This document shows, in pieces, positions 1-8,876 of a stretch of 64,000 bases of DNA. The stretch comes from Berkiella_A sp963976875. Its GTDB lineage: Bacteria > Pseudomonadota > Gammaproteobacteria > Berkiellales > Berkiellaceae. The position numbers were made by a program, and so were the translations under genes. Below the pieces are notes generated by a model. That model was not told the origin of the DNA and ran no database searches. It saw only the letters and a program-made list of their open reading frames with translations. The stretch lies in assembly GCA_963976875.1 (NCBI GenBank), contig CAXBML010000004.1, forward strand, positions 121,006-185,005, written 5' to 3'. Position 1 is the first letter of the stretch. Each line of letters starts with the position of its first letter.

Positions 1-72
1 ATACAGCACCTTGAAGTATATTGGGTATAGTTTCAAAATTTTAAAGTGACCTACTACGTGTCGATCTAAATA

Positions 73-813
73 CTAATTGATCCAAATAGCGGTAGCCATA
101 CGCCCCGTAGTACCTTCTTTACGAAAAGAATAAAATTTATCGTTATTTCTAACTGTGCAATATTTACCGCCAAATACAGCATTAATACCAGATTGACTTA
201 GCTTTAAGCGTGCCAACTGATACATATCTAGCCAATATTTTTGCGTACCCACGATAGGAAAAAAAGCTTGATGATATGTATAGTCTTGTTCTACGAATGT
301 ATGATAAACATCCCCACCGACTTCATAAACCTCAGCGCCAATTGCAGGTCCCATCCAAGCCATTAAGTCATTATTGGTATTGAGACGCAATTGCAATACA
401 CTTTGCTCAATAATATTATTTGCGATACCACGCCAACCACAATGTACTGCAGCAACAACCGTACCACCTGTATCTGTTAGTAACAATGGCAAGCAATCAG
501 CAGTCATCACCACACAAGCTTGGCCCACTTCCTGAGTCCAGGCACCGTCCGCTTCAAGGCTTTCAGGTTTATGGGGGTTTTTAAGTTCTATGACAGTATT
601 GCTGTGTGTCTGATTTAGCCAAACTAATGTAGAAGATAAATTGAATTGTTGCTGCAATACCATGCGATTGAGACGCACGGTATTGATATTGTCGCCCACA
701 TGGTGGGCTAGATTACATCGACCAAAGGGTGGTGAACTAGCGCCTTGCTCCCGGGAGGTTGTGAAAGCTTGTATCCATGTGGGGGCTGGCCAATCCGGTT
801 TTAATACTTTCAT
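73..813 (-). CDS. pgeF: Laccase-domain purine nucleoside phosphorylase / peptidoglycan editing factor (YfiH family)
   Basis: A 246-aa member of the YfiH/YlmD multicopper-oxidase-like family. Known members act on purine nucleosides, and E. coli YfiH prevents wrong amino acids entering peptidoglycan stems. Visible family signatures are TADCLPLLLTD, the AAVHCGWRGIANNI block carrying metal-site His and Cys, MGPAIGAEVYEVG, and a C-terminal YSFRKEGTTGR segment. The start MKVLKPDWPAPTW aligns with the E. coli N-terminus, so the ATG at 813 is kept although it lies inside rluD. The rluD-pgeF order is as in E. coli, and co-transcription with rluD is likely. The 77-nt overlap with rluD is unusually long. 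Confidence 0.93.
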   Translation of the reverse strand: MKVLKPDWPAPTWIQAFTTSREQGASSPPFGRCNLAHHVGDNINTVRLNRMVLQQQFNLSSTLVWLNQTHSNTVIELKNPHKPESLEADGAWTQEVGQACVVMTADCLPLLLTDTGGTVVAAVHCGWRGIANNIIEQSVLQLRLNTNNDLMAWMGPAIGAEVYEVGGDVYHTFVEQDYTYHQAFFPIVGTQKYWLDMYQLARLKLSQSGINAVFGGKYCTVRNNDKFYSFRKEGTTGRMATAIWIN

Positions 814-1750
814 TCGCTTTTAACTCCTTTAATAAAGCTTGCATATCTTCAGGTATAGGGAGTGTCCATTCCATAAGCTGACCTGTGAACGGATGCTCTA
901 AATGCAAATGGTATGCGTGTAAGGCGGGTCTTGGGAAATTTTGGATGGTTTCCCGTAAGCTTGGTGTTAAATTAGCCATTAACTGCGCTCGACCTGCATA
1001 ACGACCATCCCCAATTAACGAGTTATTTTGGTGAGACATATGTACTCGAATTTGATGGGTTCTACCGGTCTCTAACTTAACATCTAATAATGTATAACCA
1101 CTAAATCTTTGCGCGACTCTATAATGGGTCACCGCAGGTTTTCCGCCTTTAATAACTGCCATTTTAAGTCGATTATGGGTATGCCGACCAATAGGCTGGT
1201 CAATGGTTCCGCCGCTTAAAATACGTCCTCTGACTACAGCATAATAATAGCGGCCTATTTTTCTTTCACTTAAATCAGCGACTAATTTAGTATTCGCCAA
1301 TTGGCTCTTAGTCACGACCATGAGTCCTGTGGTATCTTTGTCCAAACGGTGAATAATACCTGCTCGTGGTAAATGCTTTTGATCTTCACAATGATGCAAC
1401 AAGGCATTTAATAGCGTCCCTTCCCAATTACCCGCACCAGGGTGTACAACGCAATCAGCTGCTTTATTAATCACTAATATATGATCATCTTCATACACAA
1501 TATCTAAGGGAATATCTTCCGGCTCATGTGTTAGAACCGCTTGTTCAGCATGAACGTCAATCACTTCTCCCCCAAATATTTTTCGCTTGGGTGGCCATTT
1601 TTGCTGGTCTACTAAGACTGAGCCTTCTCTTACCCATTCGGTTAGTTTTGCCCTAGAATAATCAGGGAAGCACTTAGCTAGTGCTTGATCTAAGCGTAAG
1701 CCAGATAAAGACTCGGGAATAATTGTATTGAGGGTAATTTGCTCTTTCAT
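737..1750 (-). CDS. rluD: Ribosomal large subunit pseudouridine synthase D
   Basis: 337-aa pseudouridine synthase of the RluA/RluD family. RluD modifies helix 69 of 23S rRNA (positions 1911, 1915 and 1917 in E. coli). An N-terminal S4 RNA-binding domain (about residues 15-75, GLRLDQALAKCFPDYSRAKL) precedes the catalytic domain with the HRLDKDTTGLMVVTK motif containing the catalytic Asp, and the late motif LETGRTHQIRVHM. The last 25 or so codons overlap the start of pgeF in another frame and run past the usual family end, so the C-terminal tail may be a recent extension. In E. coli this gene is divergent from bamD; here a 481-aa gene lies between them. Confidence 0.95.
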   Translation of the reverse strand: MKEQITLNTIIPESLSGLRLDQALAKCFPDYSRAKLTEWVREGSVLVDQQKWPPKRKIFGGEVIDVHAEQAVLTHEPEDIPLDIVYEDDHILVINKAADCVVHPGAGNWEGTLLNALLHHCEDQKHLPRAGIIHRLDKDTTGLMVVTKSQLANTKLVADLSERKIGRYYYAVVRGRILSGGTIDQPIGRHTHNRLKMAVIKGGKPAVTHYRVAQRFSGYTLLDVKLETGRTHQIRVHMSHQNNSLIGDGRYAGRAQLMANLTPSLRETIQNFPRPALHAYHLHLEHPFTGQLMEWTLPIPEDMQALLKELKANESIKTGLASPHMDTSFHNLPGARR

Positions 1751-2004
1751 ACGACCATTTAGTTAATAAACTAATAAAGTGAGTTATTTGCTCTATTTTA
1801 AATCAGATTAATCTAGATTGATAATAAAAATCACTTGTTTATCTGTATTTTTAAGTTTAATAGATTAAATATGTGGGCATGAATAGAATATTAAGAGAAA
1901 AATTAAGCAAAGCCTTCGAGAAAAAAGCCTGGAAGAAAAAGGAAATAAAAAATTTGAAAATGGGTGTCCTTACCCATATTCTCACTTAGACTAATCCAAC
2001 ACTA

Positions 2005-3450
2005 TTATAATCTGTTGCTGGGTGAATGCCCCTCATCCTGATCCGGTGCCTCATTCGCAGCATCCTTCGCCACCCTTGCTTTATAAGCCTGTAAATCAAA
2101 ATAGGTACGTACAACCCTATCTGGATTTTCTGGTGCAGCATAATAGCCATGATGACAATCAAAGGACTCTTTGACAGAAGCCTCTACTTTTGAATAACCA
2201 ATGTCTTCAGGCAACGTAAAGCGCAGGTTTTTTAAATTTTCATTATTCATGGTGTCTGAAAGCACAGCACTCATTTCTGATGAGCTCAATTTGTCAGCAT
2301 CCAATCGACTCAGAAAGTACCCCATGTCCATCCGAACAATATCAACCAACGCGACCAACCAATGCTGCTTGTACTCCGCGCCCTCATGAGCCCGAACATA
2401 GTTATAAAGTGGTGCCTTGATAAAATCATACCAATGTTCACCCTTGATGTATTCTGGTCTTTGATTCGCCGGTGGCTTTCTCTTCTTTTCCGACAGTGTA
2501 CAACACTCAGATTTGATTAAGCCGGATTTTAGAGCTTCTCCCATTCCTGCCCTAGCGACGTCTATCAGGCATTCTTGGAAAATTAACCTATCCATTGCTT
2601 TACCCCATATTTTCCCTATAAAAGTGATAGGAAATAGAAATTTAAGTAAAGGGCTGGCATTCTGTACTGATTCTAAAGTATTTAACAAATTTTGGCATAC
2701 GGTAATAACCACTTTTGTTAAGGTTTTTCGTTTTCTAATCTTAATAATTTCCATCATTGTCATGGCAGCTAATTCATTCGCCGTTAAATTATACTTCTCC
2801 TCAAAACAACCTGCGGAAAAAATTAAATGCCCAGCCGCTTCGTATCGTCCAGCACCCATTAAAACAAATTTTGGATTTTTTTTATCCATACTCAACAAGA
2901 ACGGCTTATAATCAGCTAAGTTCTCTTGGATAATGTTTGTTGCCTCATCTTTCTCTAGAATAGCTTGCTTTTCAGCACCACTCAGTCCTTGAAAATATTC
3001 TCCTGCCAAAACCAAATGGTGAGCATGTTTGACTAATTTTGATAAATTTAATCTAGGTCTGCTCTCAGATACCCCCACACCATACTTAGCCCCCTCAGAA
3101 ACAGGCGAACCTTTATATTCTGCTTTTTTATTTGGGCCATCAAACCAATAGCTATCAAAACCAAATGCTGTAACCCCGAGCACGGTCGCGGCATAAAAAT
3201 GTAAATAAGTACTGGCAGTCTGTGTCACTATACCTAAAAGCCATGGCGCAACAGCTAAGCCAGCACTTGCAATTAGTAACATGCACAGTGTCGAGACACT
3301 GGGTAACAACCCAAATAAGTAGCTACGAGTACCCGTTAGAGCTGATATCTCGAAGTTAATTAACTGAGTAAAGAAATGTTTTATATCGTCCCAACGTGAG
3401 ACCCAAAAGTCGCGAGAGAAAGGTGCGGAGAGAAATCCGGATAATGTCAT
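2005..3450 (-). CDS. Unrecognised 481-aa protein with N-terminal membrane segments
   Basis: I do not recognise this family. The 481-aa protein has no clear signal peptide but has two strongly hydrophobic stretches at about residues 47-70 (LLPSVSTLCMLLIASAGLAV) and 80-97, so it is probably anchored by a membrane hairpin. A soluble region of about 380 residues follows, with a second weaker hydrophobic patch near residues 265-280, and the end is polar and charged. The ATG at 3450 lies after an AAGG-like ribosome site. It stands alone between rluD and bamD, genes that are usually divergent neighbours, and a GGACAGCCC repeat array lies just upstream. The position suggests an acquired or lineage-specific gene. 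A secreted effector or a membrane protein are both possible. Confidence 0.7.
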   Translation of the reverse strand: MTLSGFLSAPFSRDFWVSRWDDIKHFFTQLINFEISALTGTRSYLFGLLPSVSTLCMLLIASAGLAVAPWLLGIVTQTASTYLHFYAATVLGVTAFGFDSYWFDGPNKKAEYKGSPVSEGAKYGVGVSESRPRLNLSKLVKHAHHLVLAGEYFQGLSGAEKQAILEKDEATNIIQENLADYKPFLLSMDKKNPKFVLMGAGRYEAAGHLIFSAGCFEEKYNLTANELAAMTMMEIIKIRKRKTLTKVVITVCQNLLNTLESVQNASPLLKFLFPITFIGKIWGKAMDRLIFQECLIDVARAGMGEALKSGLIKSECCTLSEKKRKPPANQRPEYIKGEHWYDFIKAPLYNYVRAHEGAEYKQHWLVALVDIVRMDMGYFLSRLDADKLSSSEMSAVLSDTMNNENLKNLRFTLPEDIGYSKVEASVKESFDCHHGYYAAPENPDRVVRTYFDLQAYKARVAKDAANEAPDQDEGHSPSNRL

Positions 3451-3612
3451 AAACTGCTTTTTAACCTTCAGTAACTTTATAAAGACTTAGAAGATAGTCA
3501 AGATTCTAGCTACCCGTAAGTTGCCTGTCAAATTTAAATAACAAAATTTAAACCATTTCTGGGGCTTATCCCCTGCTCATAAATCAGAAAACCCTTATGT
3601 AACTTGTAATTC

Positions 3613-3697
3613 CTAACGGGACAGCCCTATTAAGTTTTATCAGGACAGCCTTAACAGGTCGGCCTTAACAATTCTTATCAGGACAGCCCTGTTAAGT
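3613..3697. repeat. REP-like repeat array (GGACAGCCC family)
   Basis: Three to four units of a short imperfect palindromic repeat, best form TCAGGACAGCCCTGTTAA. Units lie at about 3617-3634, 3640-3655, a diverged one near 3656-3669, and 3678-3695. The same unit recurs at 31475-31564 and 32776-32820, on both sides of a REP-type tyrosine transposase gene. The array occupies the 367-nt gap between the 481-aa gene and bamD. No other gene is seen in this gap. Confidence 0.7.
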
Positions 3698-3817
3698 GTT
3701 TTAACTAATATTGTGATAAATTACTATTAGTTTTATTAGCTTATCTAAGTTGGATTATTAGGCTTATTTGGTTTAACCTTCTTTGCTGCAGGCATGATCC
3801 TTATAATGGAATAAAAA

Positions 3818-4585
3818 ATGAAAACAATAATTAAAAACTTAAGTGTTGCATTGTTAGCTGGGTCACTTCTGACCGGCTGCAGCTCAAATCCCAAAGACGA
3901 AAAATATAATGCCATGGCGGCGAATGAAATTTATCAGCAAGGAGTCAAACATACACGTAAAAACCGTTTTAGTTTGGCAGTAGAGGACTTTGAGGCTTTA
4001 GAAGCACGCTACCCATTTGGGGAATATGCAGACAAAGCACAACTAGGTGCAATATACGCACATTATTTAGGAGAAGATTATTCACAAGCCTTACCTGCAG
4101 CAGATAGGTTCTTGCGTATGTATCCACGCCACCCTAATGTTGATTATGCTTACTTTATGAAGGGATTAATCCACTTCTCTGAAGCTGTGGGTTTCTTTAG
4201 TAAATATCTGCCAATGGAAAGAGCAGAACGAGATCCAAATCCAGGCAAAAAAGCATTGGCCTCTTTTGAACACTTAGTCTCACATTACCCCAATAGCCCA
4301 TATGTAGAAAATGCCAAACAACGCATGATCTATTTACGAAATTTAGTGGCTGAAAATGAATTATATGTTGCTCGCTTTTACTTAAAAAAAGGCGCTTACC
4401 TGGCGGCTGCAACGCGCAGCAATTATCTCCTGGTACACTTTGATCGAGCCCCCCAAACAGAAGAAGCGTTAAGCATTATGGTTCAGGCATATAGAGCGCT
4501 CGAACTAAATGACTTAGCAAACGATGCATTTTTTGTGCTGCGACACAACTTTCCTCAATCCGAATTTGTGACAAAATTGGCTTAA
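3818..4585 (+). CDS. bamD: Outer membrane protein assembly factor BamD (lipoprotein)
   Basis: 255-aa lipoprotein of the BAM complex, which inserts beta-barrel proteins into the outer membrane. BamD is the essential lipoprotein partner of BamA. The signal peptide ends in the lipobox LLTGC (lipidated Cys21). TPR-type helical repeats follow, including FEALEARYPFGEYADKAQLG, the conserved DRFLRMYPRHPNVDYAYF segment, and FEHLVSHYPNSPY. The length is normal for the family. The gene is followed after 31 nt by proS, which has its own ribosome site. The divergent relation to rluD is preserved apart from the inserted 481-aa gene. Confidence 0.95.
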   Translation: MKTIIKNLSVALLAGSLLTGCSSNPKDEKYNAMAANEIYQQGVKHTRKNRFSLAVEDFEALEARYPFGEYADKAQLGAIYAHYLGEDYSQALPAADRFLRMYPRHPNVDYAYFMKGLIHFSEAVGFFSKYLPMERAERDPNPGKKALASFEHLVSHYPNSPYVENAKQRMIYLRNLVAENELYVARFYLKKGAYLAAATRSNYLLVHFDRAPQTEEALSIMVQAYRALELNDLANDAFFVLRHNFPQSEFVTKLA

Positions 4586-4616
4586 AACTAAAAGCAAAAG
4601 GACAACCAAAACCAAC

Positions 4617-6323
4617 ATGCGTACTAGTCAGTTACTACTTGCTACATTAAAAGAATCGCCACAAGATGCTGAACTAATCAGTCATCAGCTCATGTTGCGA
4701 GCGGGACTTATTCGAAAACTTGCTTCTGGACTGTATACGTGGCTCCCCCTGGGGTTACGTGTTTTAAGAAAAGTGGAGCAAGTGGTAAGAGATGAAATGA
4801 ATGCCATCAATGCCCAAGAGCTTTTAATGCCCGTCGTGCAGCCTGCTGAACTATGGGAAGAAACAGACCGCTGGGAGCAATTTGGCCCACAACTCCTCAA
4901 AATAAAAGATAGGCATGACCGCTCTTTTTGTTTTGGCCCCACCCATGAAGAAGTAATCACTGATTTAGTACGCAATGAATTACAAAGCTACAAAGAACTG
5001 CCCTGTTGCTTTTATCAAATTCAAACAAAATTTCGCGATGAAATCAGGCCTCGCTTTGGTGTTATGCGCGCTCGAGAATTTTTAATGAAAGATGCTTATT
5101 CTTTTCATATGGATCAAAGCTCTCTACAAGAAACTTATGAAACAATGTATCAAGCTTACAGCAAGATATTTGATCGCCTAGGGCTAACCTATCGTTCTGT
5201 ATTAGCCGATACGGGTGCGATTGGCGGAAGCTTATCTCATGAGTTCCATGTGCTTGCAGATTCTGGTGAAGATGCCATTGCCTTTTGTGATAATTCGGGT
5301 TACGCCGCGAATGTTGAAACTGCCACTACACAACTCCCCGAAACACAGGCCCCAGCCGCAACAAAAGAAATGCAGTTAACAGATACACCGAACATTCGTT
5401 CCGTCAAAGATCAAGCACAATTTATGGGAATCAACACCCAGCAAATTGTCAAAACTTTATTGGTTCAGGGCGTTGACGACACAGTTGTTGCTTTATTACT
5501 CCGTGGGGACGACGAGCTCAATACTTTAAAAGCCGAAAAGCATCCCTTAGTATACAGTCCTCTTACATTAGTGAATGAACAAACCGTCGCAAAAATCAGC
5601 GGTTGTCAAGCTGGCTTCGTAGGCCCGATTAAACTTGAAGTTCCTATTGTTGCAGACTACGCTGTACTGAATATGTCAGACTTTTCCTGTGGCGCCAACC
5701 AAGATGATAAACATTATATCGGTGTTAATTGGCAGCGTGACTTACCCGTTCCAAGCGAGCATGCTGATTTGCGTACCGTAAAAGCAGGTGACATCAGCCC
5801 AGATGGTAAAGGCACCTTGGCTATTTGCCGTGGTATTGAGGTCGGCCATATATTCCAGCTCGGAAATAAATACTCAGAATCGATGAAAGCGACTGTCCTA
5901 AACGAAAAAGGCCAAGCGGTTGCGCCTGAAATGGGTTGCTATGGCATCGGAGTCTCTCGCATCGTCGCCGCCGCAATAGAGCAGAATCATGACGATAGTG
6001 GCATCATTTGGCCAGAGGCAATGGCTCCATTCTCTGTTATATTGGTTCCATTAAAATATAACAAATCTCATCGCGTACGTGATGCTGTTACACAAATATA
6101 TGATGACCTTACTCATTTAGGCATTGAGGTGCTATTAGACGACAGAAATGAAAGACCAGGCCGTATGTTTGCTGAAGCAGATCTCATTGGCTTCCCACAT
6201 CGTGTCGTTGTAGGGGAACGAGGGTTAGATGAAGGTGTCGTTGAGTATAAGGCCCGCCGCAGTACCGATATTGAAAAAGTCGATCTGGATGGTATTGTAG
6301 GTTTTTTACAAGAAAAAATGTAA
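4617..6323 (+). CDS. proS: Prolyl-tRNA synthetase (bacterial type, with editing domain)
   Basis: 568-aa class II aminoacyl-tRNA synthetase that charges tRNA-Pro in the cytosol. The N-terminal part has class II motifs, including the motif 2 region KFRDEIRPRFGVMRAREFLM. A YbaK-like insertion of about residues 230-395, the editing domain that hydrolyses Ala-tRNA-Pro, follows. Motif 3 (GCYGIGVSRIVAAAIEQ) comes next, then the anticodon-binding domain with PGRMFAEADLIGFPHRVVVG. The length is typical of bacterial ProRS (about 570 aa). The ATG at 4617 follows an AAAAGGA site. A strong hairpin terminator lies directly downstream. Confidence 0.97.
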   Translation: MRTSQLLLATLKESPQDAELISHQLMLRAGLIRKLASGLYTWLPLGLRVLRKVEQVVRDEMNAINAQELLMPVVQPAELWEETDRWEQFGPQLLKIKDRHDRSFCFGPTHEEVITDLVRNELQSYKELPCCFYQIQTKFRDEIRPRFGVMRAREFLMKDAYSFHMDQSSLQETYETMYQAYSKIFDRLGLTYRSVLADTGAIGGSLSHEFHVLADSGEDAIAFCDNSGYAANVETATTQLPETQAPAATKEMQLTDTPNIRSVKDQAQFMGINTQQIVKTLLVQGVDDTVVALLLRGDDELNTLKAEKHPLVYSPLTLVNEQTVAKISGCQAGFVGPIKLEVPIVADYAVLNMSDFSCGANQDDKHYIGVNWQRDLPVPSEHADLRTVKAGDISPDGKGTLAICRGIEVGHIFQLGNKYSESMKATVLNEKGQAVAPEMGCYGIGVSRIVAAAIEQNHDDSGIIWPEAMAPFSVILVPLKYNKSHRVRDAVTQIYDDLTHLGIEVLLDDRNERPGRMFAEADLIGFPHRVVVGERGLDEGVVEYKARRSTDIEKVDLDGIVGFLQEKM

Positions 6324-6346
6324 ATATCAGATTCTATATCAGCCAT

Positions 6347-6377
6347 AAAAAAAGCGCCTTTAAAAGGCGCCTTTTTT
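6347..6377. terminator. Bidirectional Rho-independent terminator
   Basis: The stem GCGCCTT / AAGGCGC (6354-6360 and 6364-6370) has an A-run before it and a T-run after it. It can therefore end transcription of proS on the plus strand and of the convergent OmpA-family lipoprotein gene on the minus strand. Confidence 0.85.
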
Positions 6378-6457
6378 CTAATCTAAATAATTAGGAGCGA
6401 TCAGGCTTGATACAAGTTTAGTGTTAAAGTTGACCAAACACAGACACTCAAAATTAA

Positions 6458-6973
6458 TTAAACAATTTCGCTTTCAACTTCAAAGTAAACAACCGCACGA
6501 CGGTTTGCAGCATTTGCTTCGGCTGAATCGCTCATGTCAGCTAATCTTTCTGAACCAAAACTTCTTGTTTCGATTTGGCTTTCTTGTACGCCATTTTCTT
6601 TTAAGAATTTAGCAACAGATTCTGCACGACGCATACCTAAAGCGACATTGTATTCTGGCTTACCACGAGCGTCAGCGTAACCTTCAACGTGAACTTTTGC
6701 TTCGCCATTTTTAGCTAAGTATTGTGCAAACTGGTTTAATTCAGATTTAGCATCTTCATTCAAAGCAGCGTTATCAAATTTGAAATTATATGTACTAGAG
6801 ACCAATTGTTTCACAACTTCTTGCTCTTGAGCAGCCACTTGTTGTGTTGGTTCAACAGATGATTTTGCTTGACGTTGAAAACCACCAGTATAATTGTAAG
6901 TGCCACAACCAACCAAACCAAAAGTACAACTTAAAGCAACAACAGCTGCTTTTACTAATTTTCCGTTACTCAT
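6458..6973 (-). CDS. Pal-like OmpA-family lipoprotein
   Basis: 171-aa outer membrane lipoprotein with a C-terminal OmpA-like peptidoglycan-binding domain. The ATG at 6973 is chosen because it follows an AGGA site and opens a lipoprotein signal peptide ending in GLVGC (Cys23). A reading frame stays open a further 32 codons upstream but has no such support. The OmpA domain covers about residues 65-165, with YADARGKPEYNVALGMRRAE, which carries the conserved Asp and Arg that bind diaminopimelate, and a final NRRAVVYFE. It resembles Pal closely, but no tol genes are adjacent, so it could be a Pal paralogue. It likely anchors the outer membrane to the cell wall. Confidence 0.88.
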   Translation of the reverse strand: MSNGKLVKAAVVALSCTFGLVGCGTYNYTGGFQRQAKSSVEPTQQVAAQEQEVVKQLVSSTYNFKFDNAALNEDAKSELNQFAQYLAKNGEAKVHVEGYADARGKPEYNVALGMRRAESVAKFLKENGVQESQIETRSFGSERLADMSDSAEANAANRRAVVYFEVESEIV

Positions 6974-7093
6974 TGTTATTATTCCTATGCATAAAATATA
7001 ACGTGAGCAGGCAACATACCGATTATTTAAACAGAAATCAAGCATGCTCAAGATATTTTTGCAACGCAACCAAACATAAAATTTATTTAGGAA

Positions 7094-7366
7094 TTAAAAC
7101 CGAACGGTAAAATCTGTATGTGCTTCTAAGTCATGTTCTTGAATAATAATATCAGCTACTTGCGCTGCGTCTGGCCCTTGCCACAACCAATCGCATAGCG
7201 TTTGCACAACATCATCTTCTCCACATATTACCGTTTCAACAGTACCATTAGGTAAGTTGCGCACCCAGCCAGTTACACCCAGAGCTTTCGCTCTTTTTTG
7301 GACAGTTTGCCTAAAAAAAACACCTTGAACCTTGCCTGATACGATACAATGCTTGCAAATTTGCAT
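7094..7366 (-). CDS. acyP: Acylphosphatase
   Basis: 90-aa acylphosphatase that hydrolyses carboxyl-phosphate bonds of acylphosphates. The family motif GKVQGVFFRQTVQKRAKALG carries the phosphate-binding Arg (Arg19), and GWVRNLPNGTVE carries the catalytic Asn (Asn37). The size is normal. The ATG at 7366 follows AGGATAAG. It is an isolated small gene 120 nt upstream of the OmpA lipoprotein gene on the same strand, and co-transcription is possible. Confidence 0.95.
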   Translation of the reverse strand: MQICKHCIVSGKVQGVFFRQTVQKRAKALGVTGWVRNLPNGTVETVICGEDDVVQTLCDWLWQGPDAAQVADIIIQEHDLEAHTDFTVRF

Positions 7367-7478
7367 ATGACTTATCCTGAGTATATTTGTTAGAACTCAC
7401 ACTTAAGCAAAATTAGTGATGGATATCAAAAAATATAGTCTTTATTAAATAAAAAGTACATAAAGGAGTTTAGCGTCA

Positions 7479-7838
7479 ATGTCCATAACAATCTACCATA
7501 ATCCCAAATGCTCCAAGTCTCGACAAACGCTGTCTTTATTACAGGAACATGGCTTTCAGCCTAATATTATAGAGTATTTAAAACAACCACCTTCACCCAA
7601 TGAGTTAAAACAAATTATTGCATTCTTGGGCTATACATCGGCTAGAGATTTACTACGCACCAAAGAACCAGAATACAAGACCCTGAATTTAGCGGATAAA
7701 AGTTCTACTGAAAAGGACATACTTTGTGCTATGCACAATAATCCAAAATTAATCGAGCGCCCTATCGTCGTTAAAAATAACCAAGCCGTGGTTGGCAGAC
7801 CGCCTGAGAATGTTTTGGCGCTTATAATGGACAATTAG
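7479..7838 (+). CDS. ArsC-like / YfgD-type thioredoxin-fold reductase
   Basis: 119-aa protein of the ArsC glutaredoxin-like family. The N-terminal catalytic loop HNPKCSKSRQTL holds Cys11. Later Arg residues in the positions used by ArsC are seen in ARDLLRTKE, IERPIVV and VGRPPE. Sequence detail (NPKCSKSR, ERPIVV, VGRPPENVL) is closer to E. coli YfgD than to plasmid arsenate reductases, so arsenate reduction is possible but not shown. A clear AAAGGAG site lies upstream of the ATG. wrbA lies about 300 nt downstream with a repeat element between; arsC-like/wrbA pairing occurs in other gammaproteobacteria. Confidence 0.88.
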   Translation: MSITIYHNPKCSKSRQTLSLLQEHGFQPNIIEYLKQPPSPNELKQIIAFLGYTSARDLLRTKEPEYKTLNLADKSSTEKDILCAMHNNPKLIERPIVVKNNQAVVGRPPENVLALIMDN

Positions 7839-7913
7839 AGAAATAGTAAACCTGGTGAGGCTTAAGTTTGCCTGAATTTGGATTATAGATTGAGGTAAGG
7901 TAGAAAACGTGTT

Positions 7914-8090
7914 TGATGAACGAAGTGAATCATTCCCTCTCCCAATACTGGGAGAGGATGGTTTACTAAGTGAAAACGCAGTAAACCTGGTGAGGGTTAC
8001 CAATCTCTACCCTAACAAAACTAACCCTCACCTGGTCTTCGACCGTCCTCTCCCAGTATTGGGAGAGGGAATGATTCGCTTCGCTCTTCA
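7914..8090. repeat. MITE-like intergenic element, copy 1 (CTCTCCC...GGGAGAG ends)
   Basis: An inverted-repeat element fills most of the 300-nt gap between the ArsC-like gene and wrbA. Left arm 7921-7957 and right arm 8047-8083 are inverted copies differing at about one base. Each arm is itself palindromic (CCTCTCCCAATACTGGGAG). Internal sequence includes GGTGAGGGTTAC and its inverted partner AACCCTCACCTGG. A homologous copy lies at 39263-39428 and a partial one at 41321-41397. No transposase is encoded inside. Confidence 0.75.
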
Positions 8091-8138
8091 AAATAAGAGC
8101 AGATGAAGAAAACAACAAAACATAGCAGTAGGTAATTT

Positions 8139-8738
8139 ATGTCTCACATTCTCGTTTTATATTATAGTCGTCATGGCGCAACCCAAAAAATGGCGGAGCA
8201 AATTGCACTCGGTGTAGAAAACCACGAACAAATGGAAGCTAAAATTAGAACCGTTCCGTCTATACATACGTTGCAAGCTGAATCAAACACAAAGCGAGCA
8301 GCTCATCCATTTGTACAAGCCCAAGACTTAATAGATGCATCCGGGTTAATTTTAGGCAGTCCAACCCGGTTTGGGAATATGTCGGCTAATTTACAGTTTT
8401 TTTTAGAGAGTACTTTGGATATATGGCTCTCAGGTCAACTCATAGGCAAACCTGCGGGCGTCTTCACTTCTAGTGACAGTATGCATGGCGGTCAAGAAAG
8501 CACGCTCTTAAGCATGATATTACCCCTAATGCACCATGGTATGTTGATATCAGGGTTACCTTATAATCAAGTGTCGCTCCATCAAACCCAATCTGGGGGT
8601 ACACCTTATGGGGCAAGCCATGTTTCTGGTCAAAATCAAAATAATTTAACCCAAGACGAACGGAATTTATGCTTGGCTTTGGGCAAAAATATTGCGGATA
8701 TCGCCCATAAACTTTTTAGTTCTACCAGTCAGCAGTAG
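8139..8738 (+). CDS. wrbA: NAD(P)H:quinone oxidoreductase, WrbA family
   Basis: 199-aa flavodoxin-like FMN protein that reduces quinones by two electrons and protects against oxidative stress. The FMN phosphate loop is YYSRHGATQKMAEQI near the N-terminus. The WrbA-type GSPTRFGNMSANLQFFLEST and FTSSDSMHGGQEST segments, and the late YGASHVSG motif, are all present. The length is typical. It lies downstream of the ArsC-like thiol reductase gene, separated by a mobile repeat. Confidence 0.96.
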   Translation: MSHILVLYYSRHGATQKMAEQIALGVENHEQMEAKIRTVPSIHTLQAESNTKRAAHPFVQAQDLIDASGLILGSPTRFGNMSANLQFFLESTLDIWLSGQLIGKPAGVFTSSDSMHGGQESTLLSMILPLMHHGMLISGLPYNQVSLHQTQSGGTPYGASHVSGQNQNNLTQDERNLCLALGKNIADIAHKLFSSTSQQ

Positions 8739-8876
8739 AATAACACCGCTTATCCTCTAGATAGGTTTTCGTCTGGTAATCCTAAAATTTTATGACTAAC
8801 ATGCTTGCAACTGACATAGCTAACTAATTAAAGCATTTGTCAGCAATCAATCAATGTAACAATAGAGGTATTTATT

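Noticed and set aside
2513..2911. 132-codon open frame on the plus strand
   Set aside because: It is antisense to the 481-aa gene, has no ribosome site and is of low-complexity composition.
3613..3697. Regularly spaced short repeats that could suggest a CRISPR array
   Set aside because: Units are of unequal spacing, diverged, and match repeats beside a RAYT gene. There are no spacer-repeat units and no cas genes.
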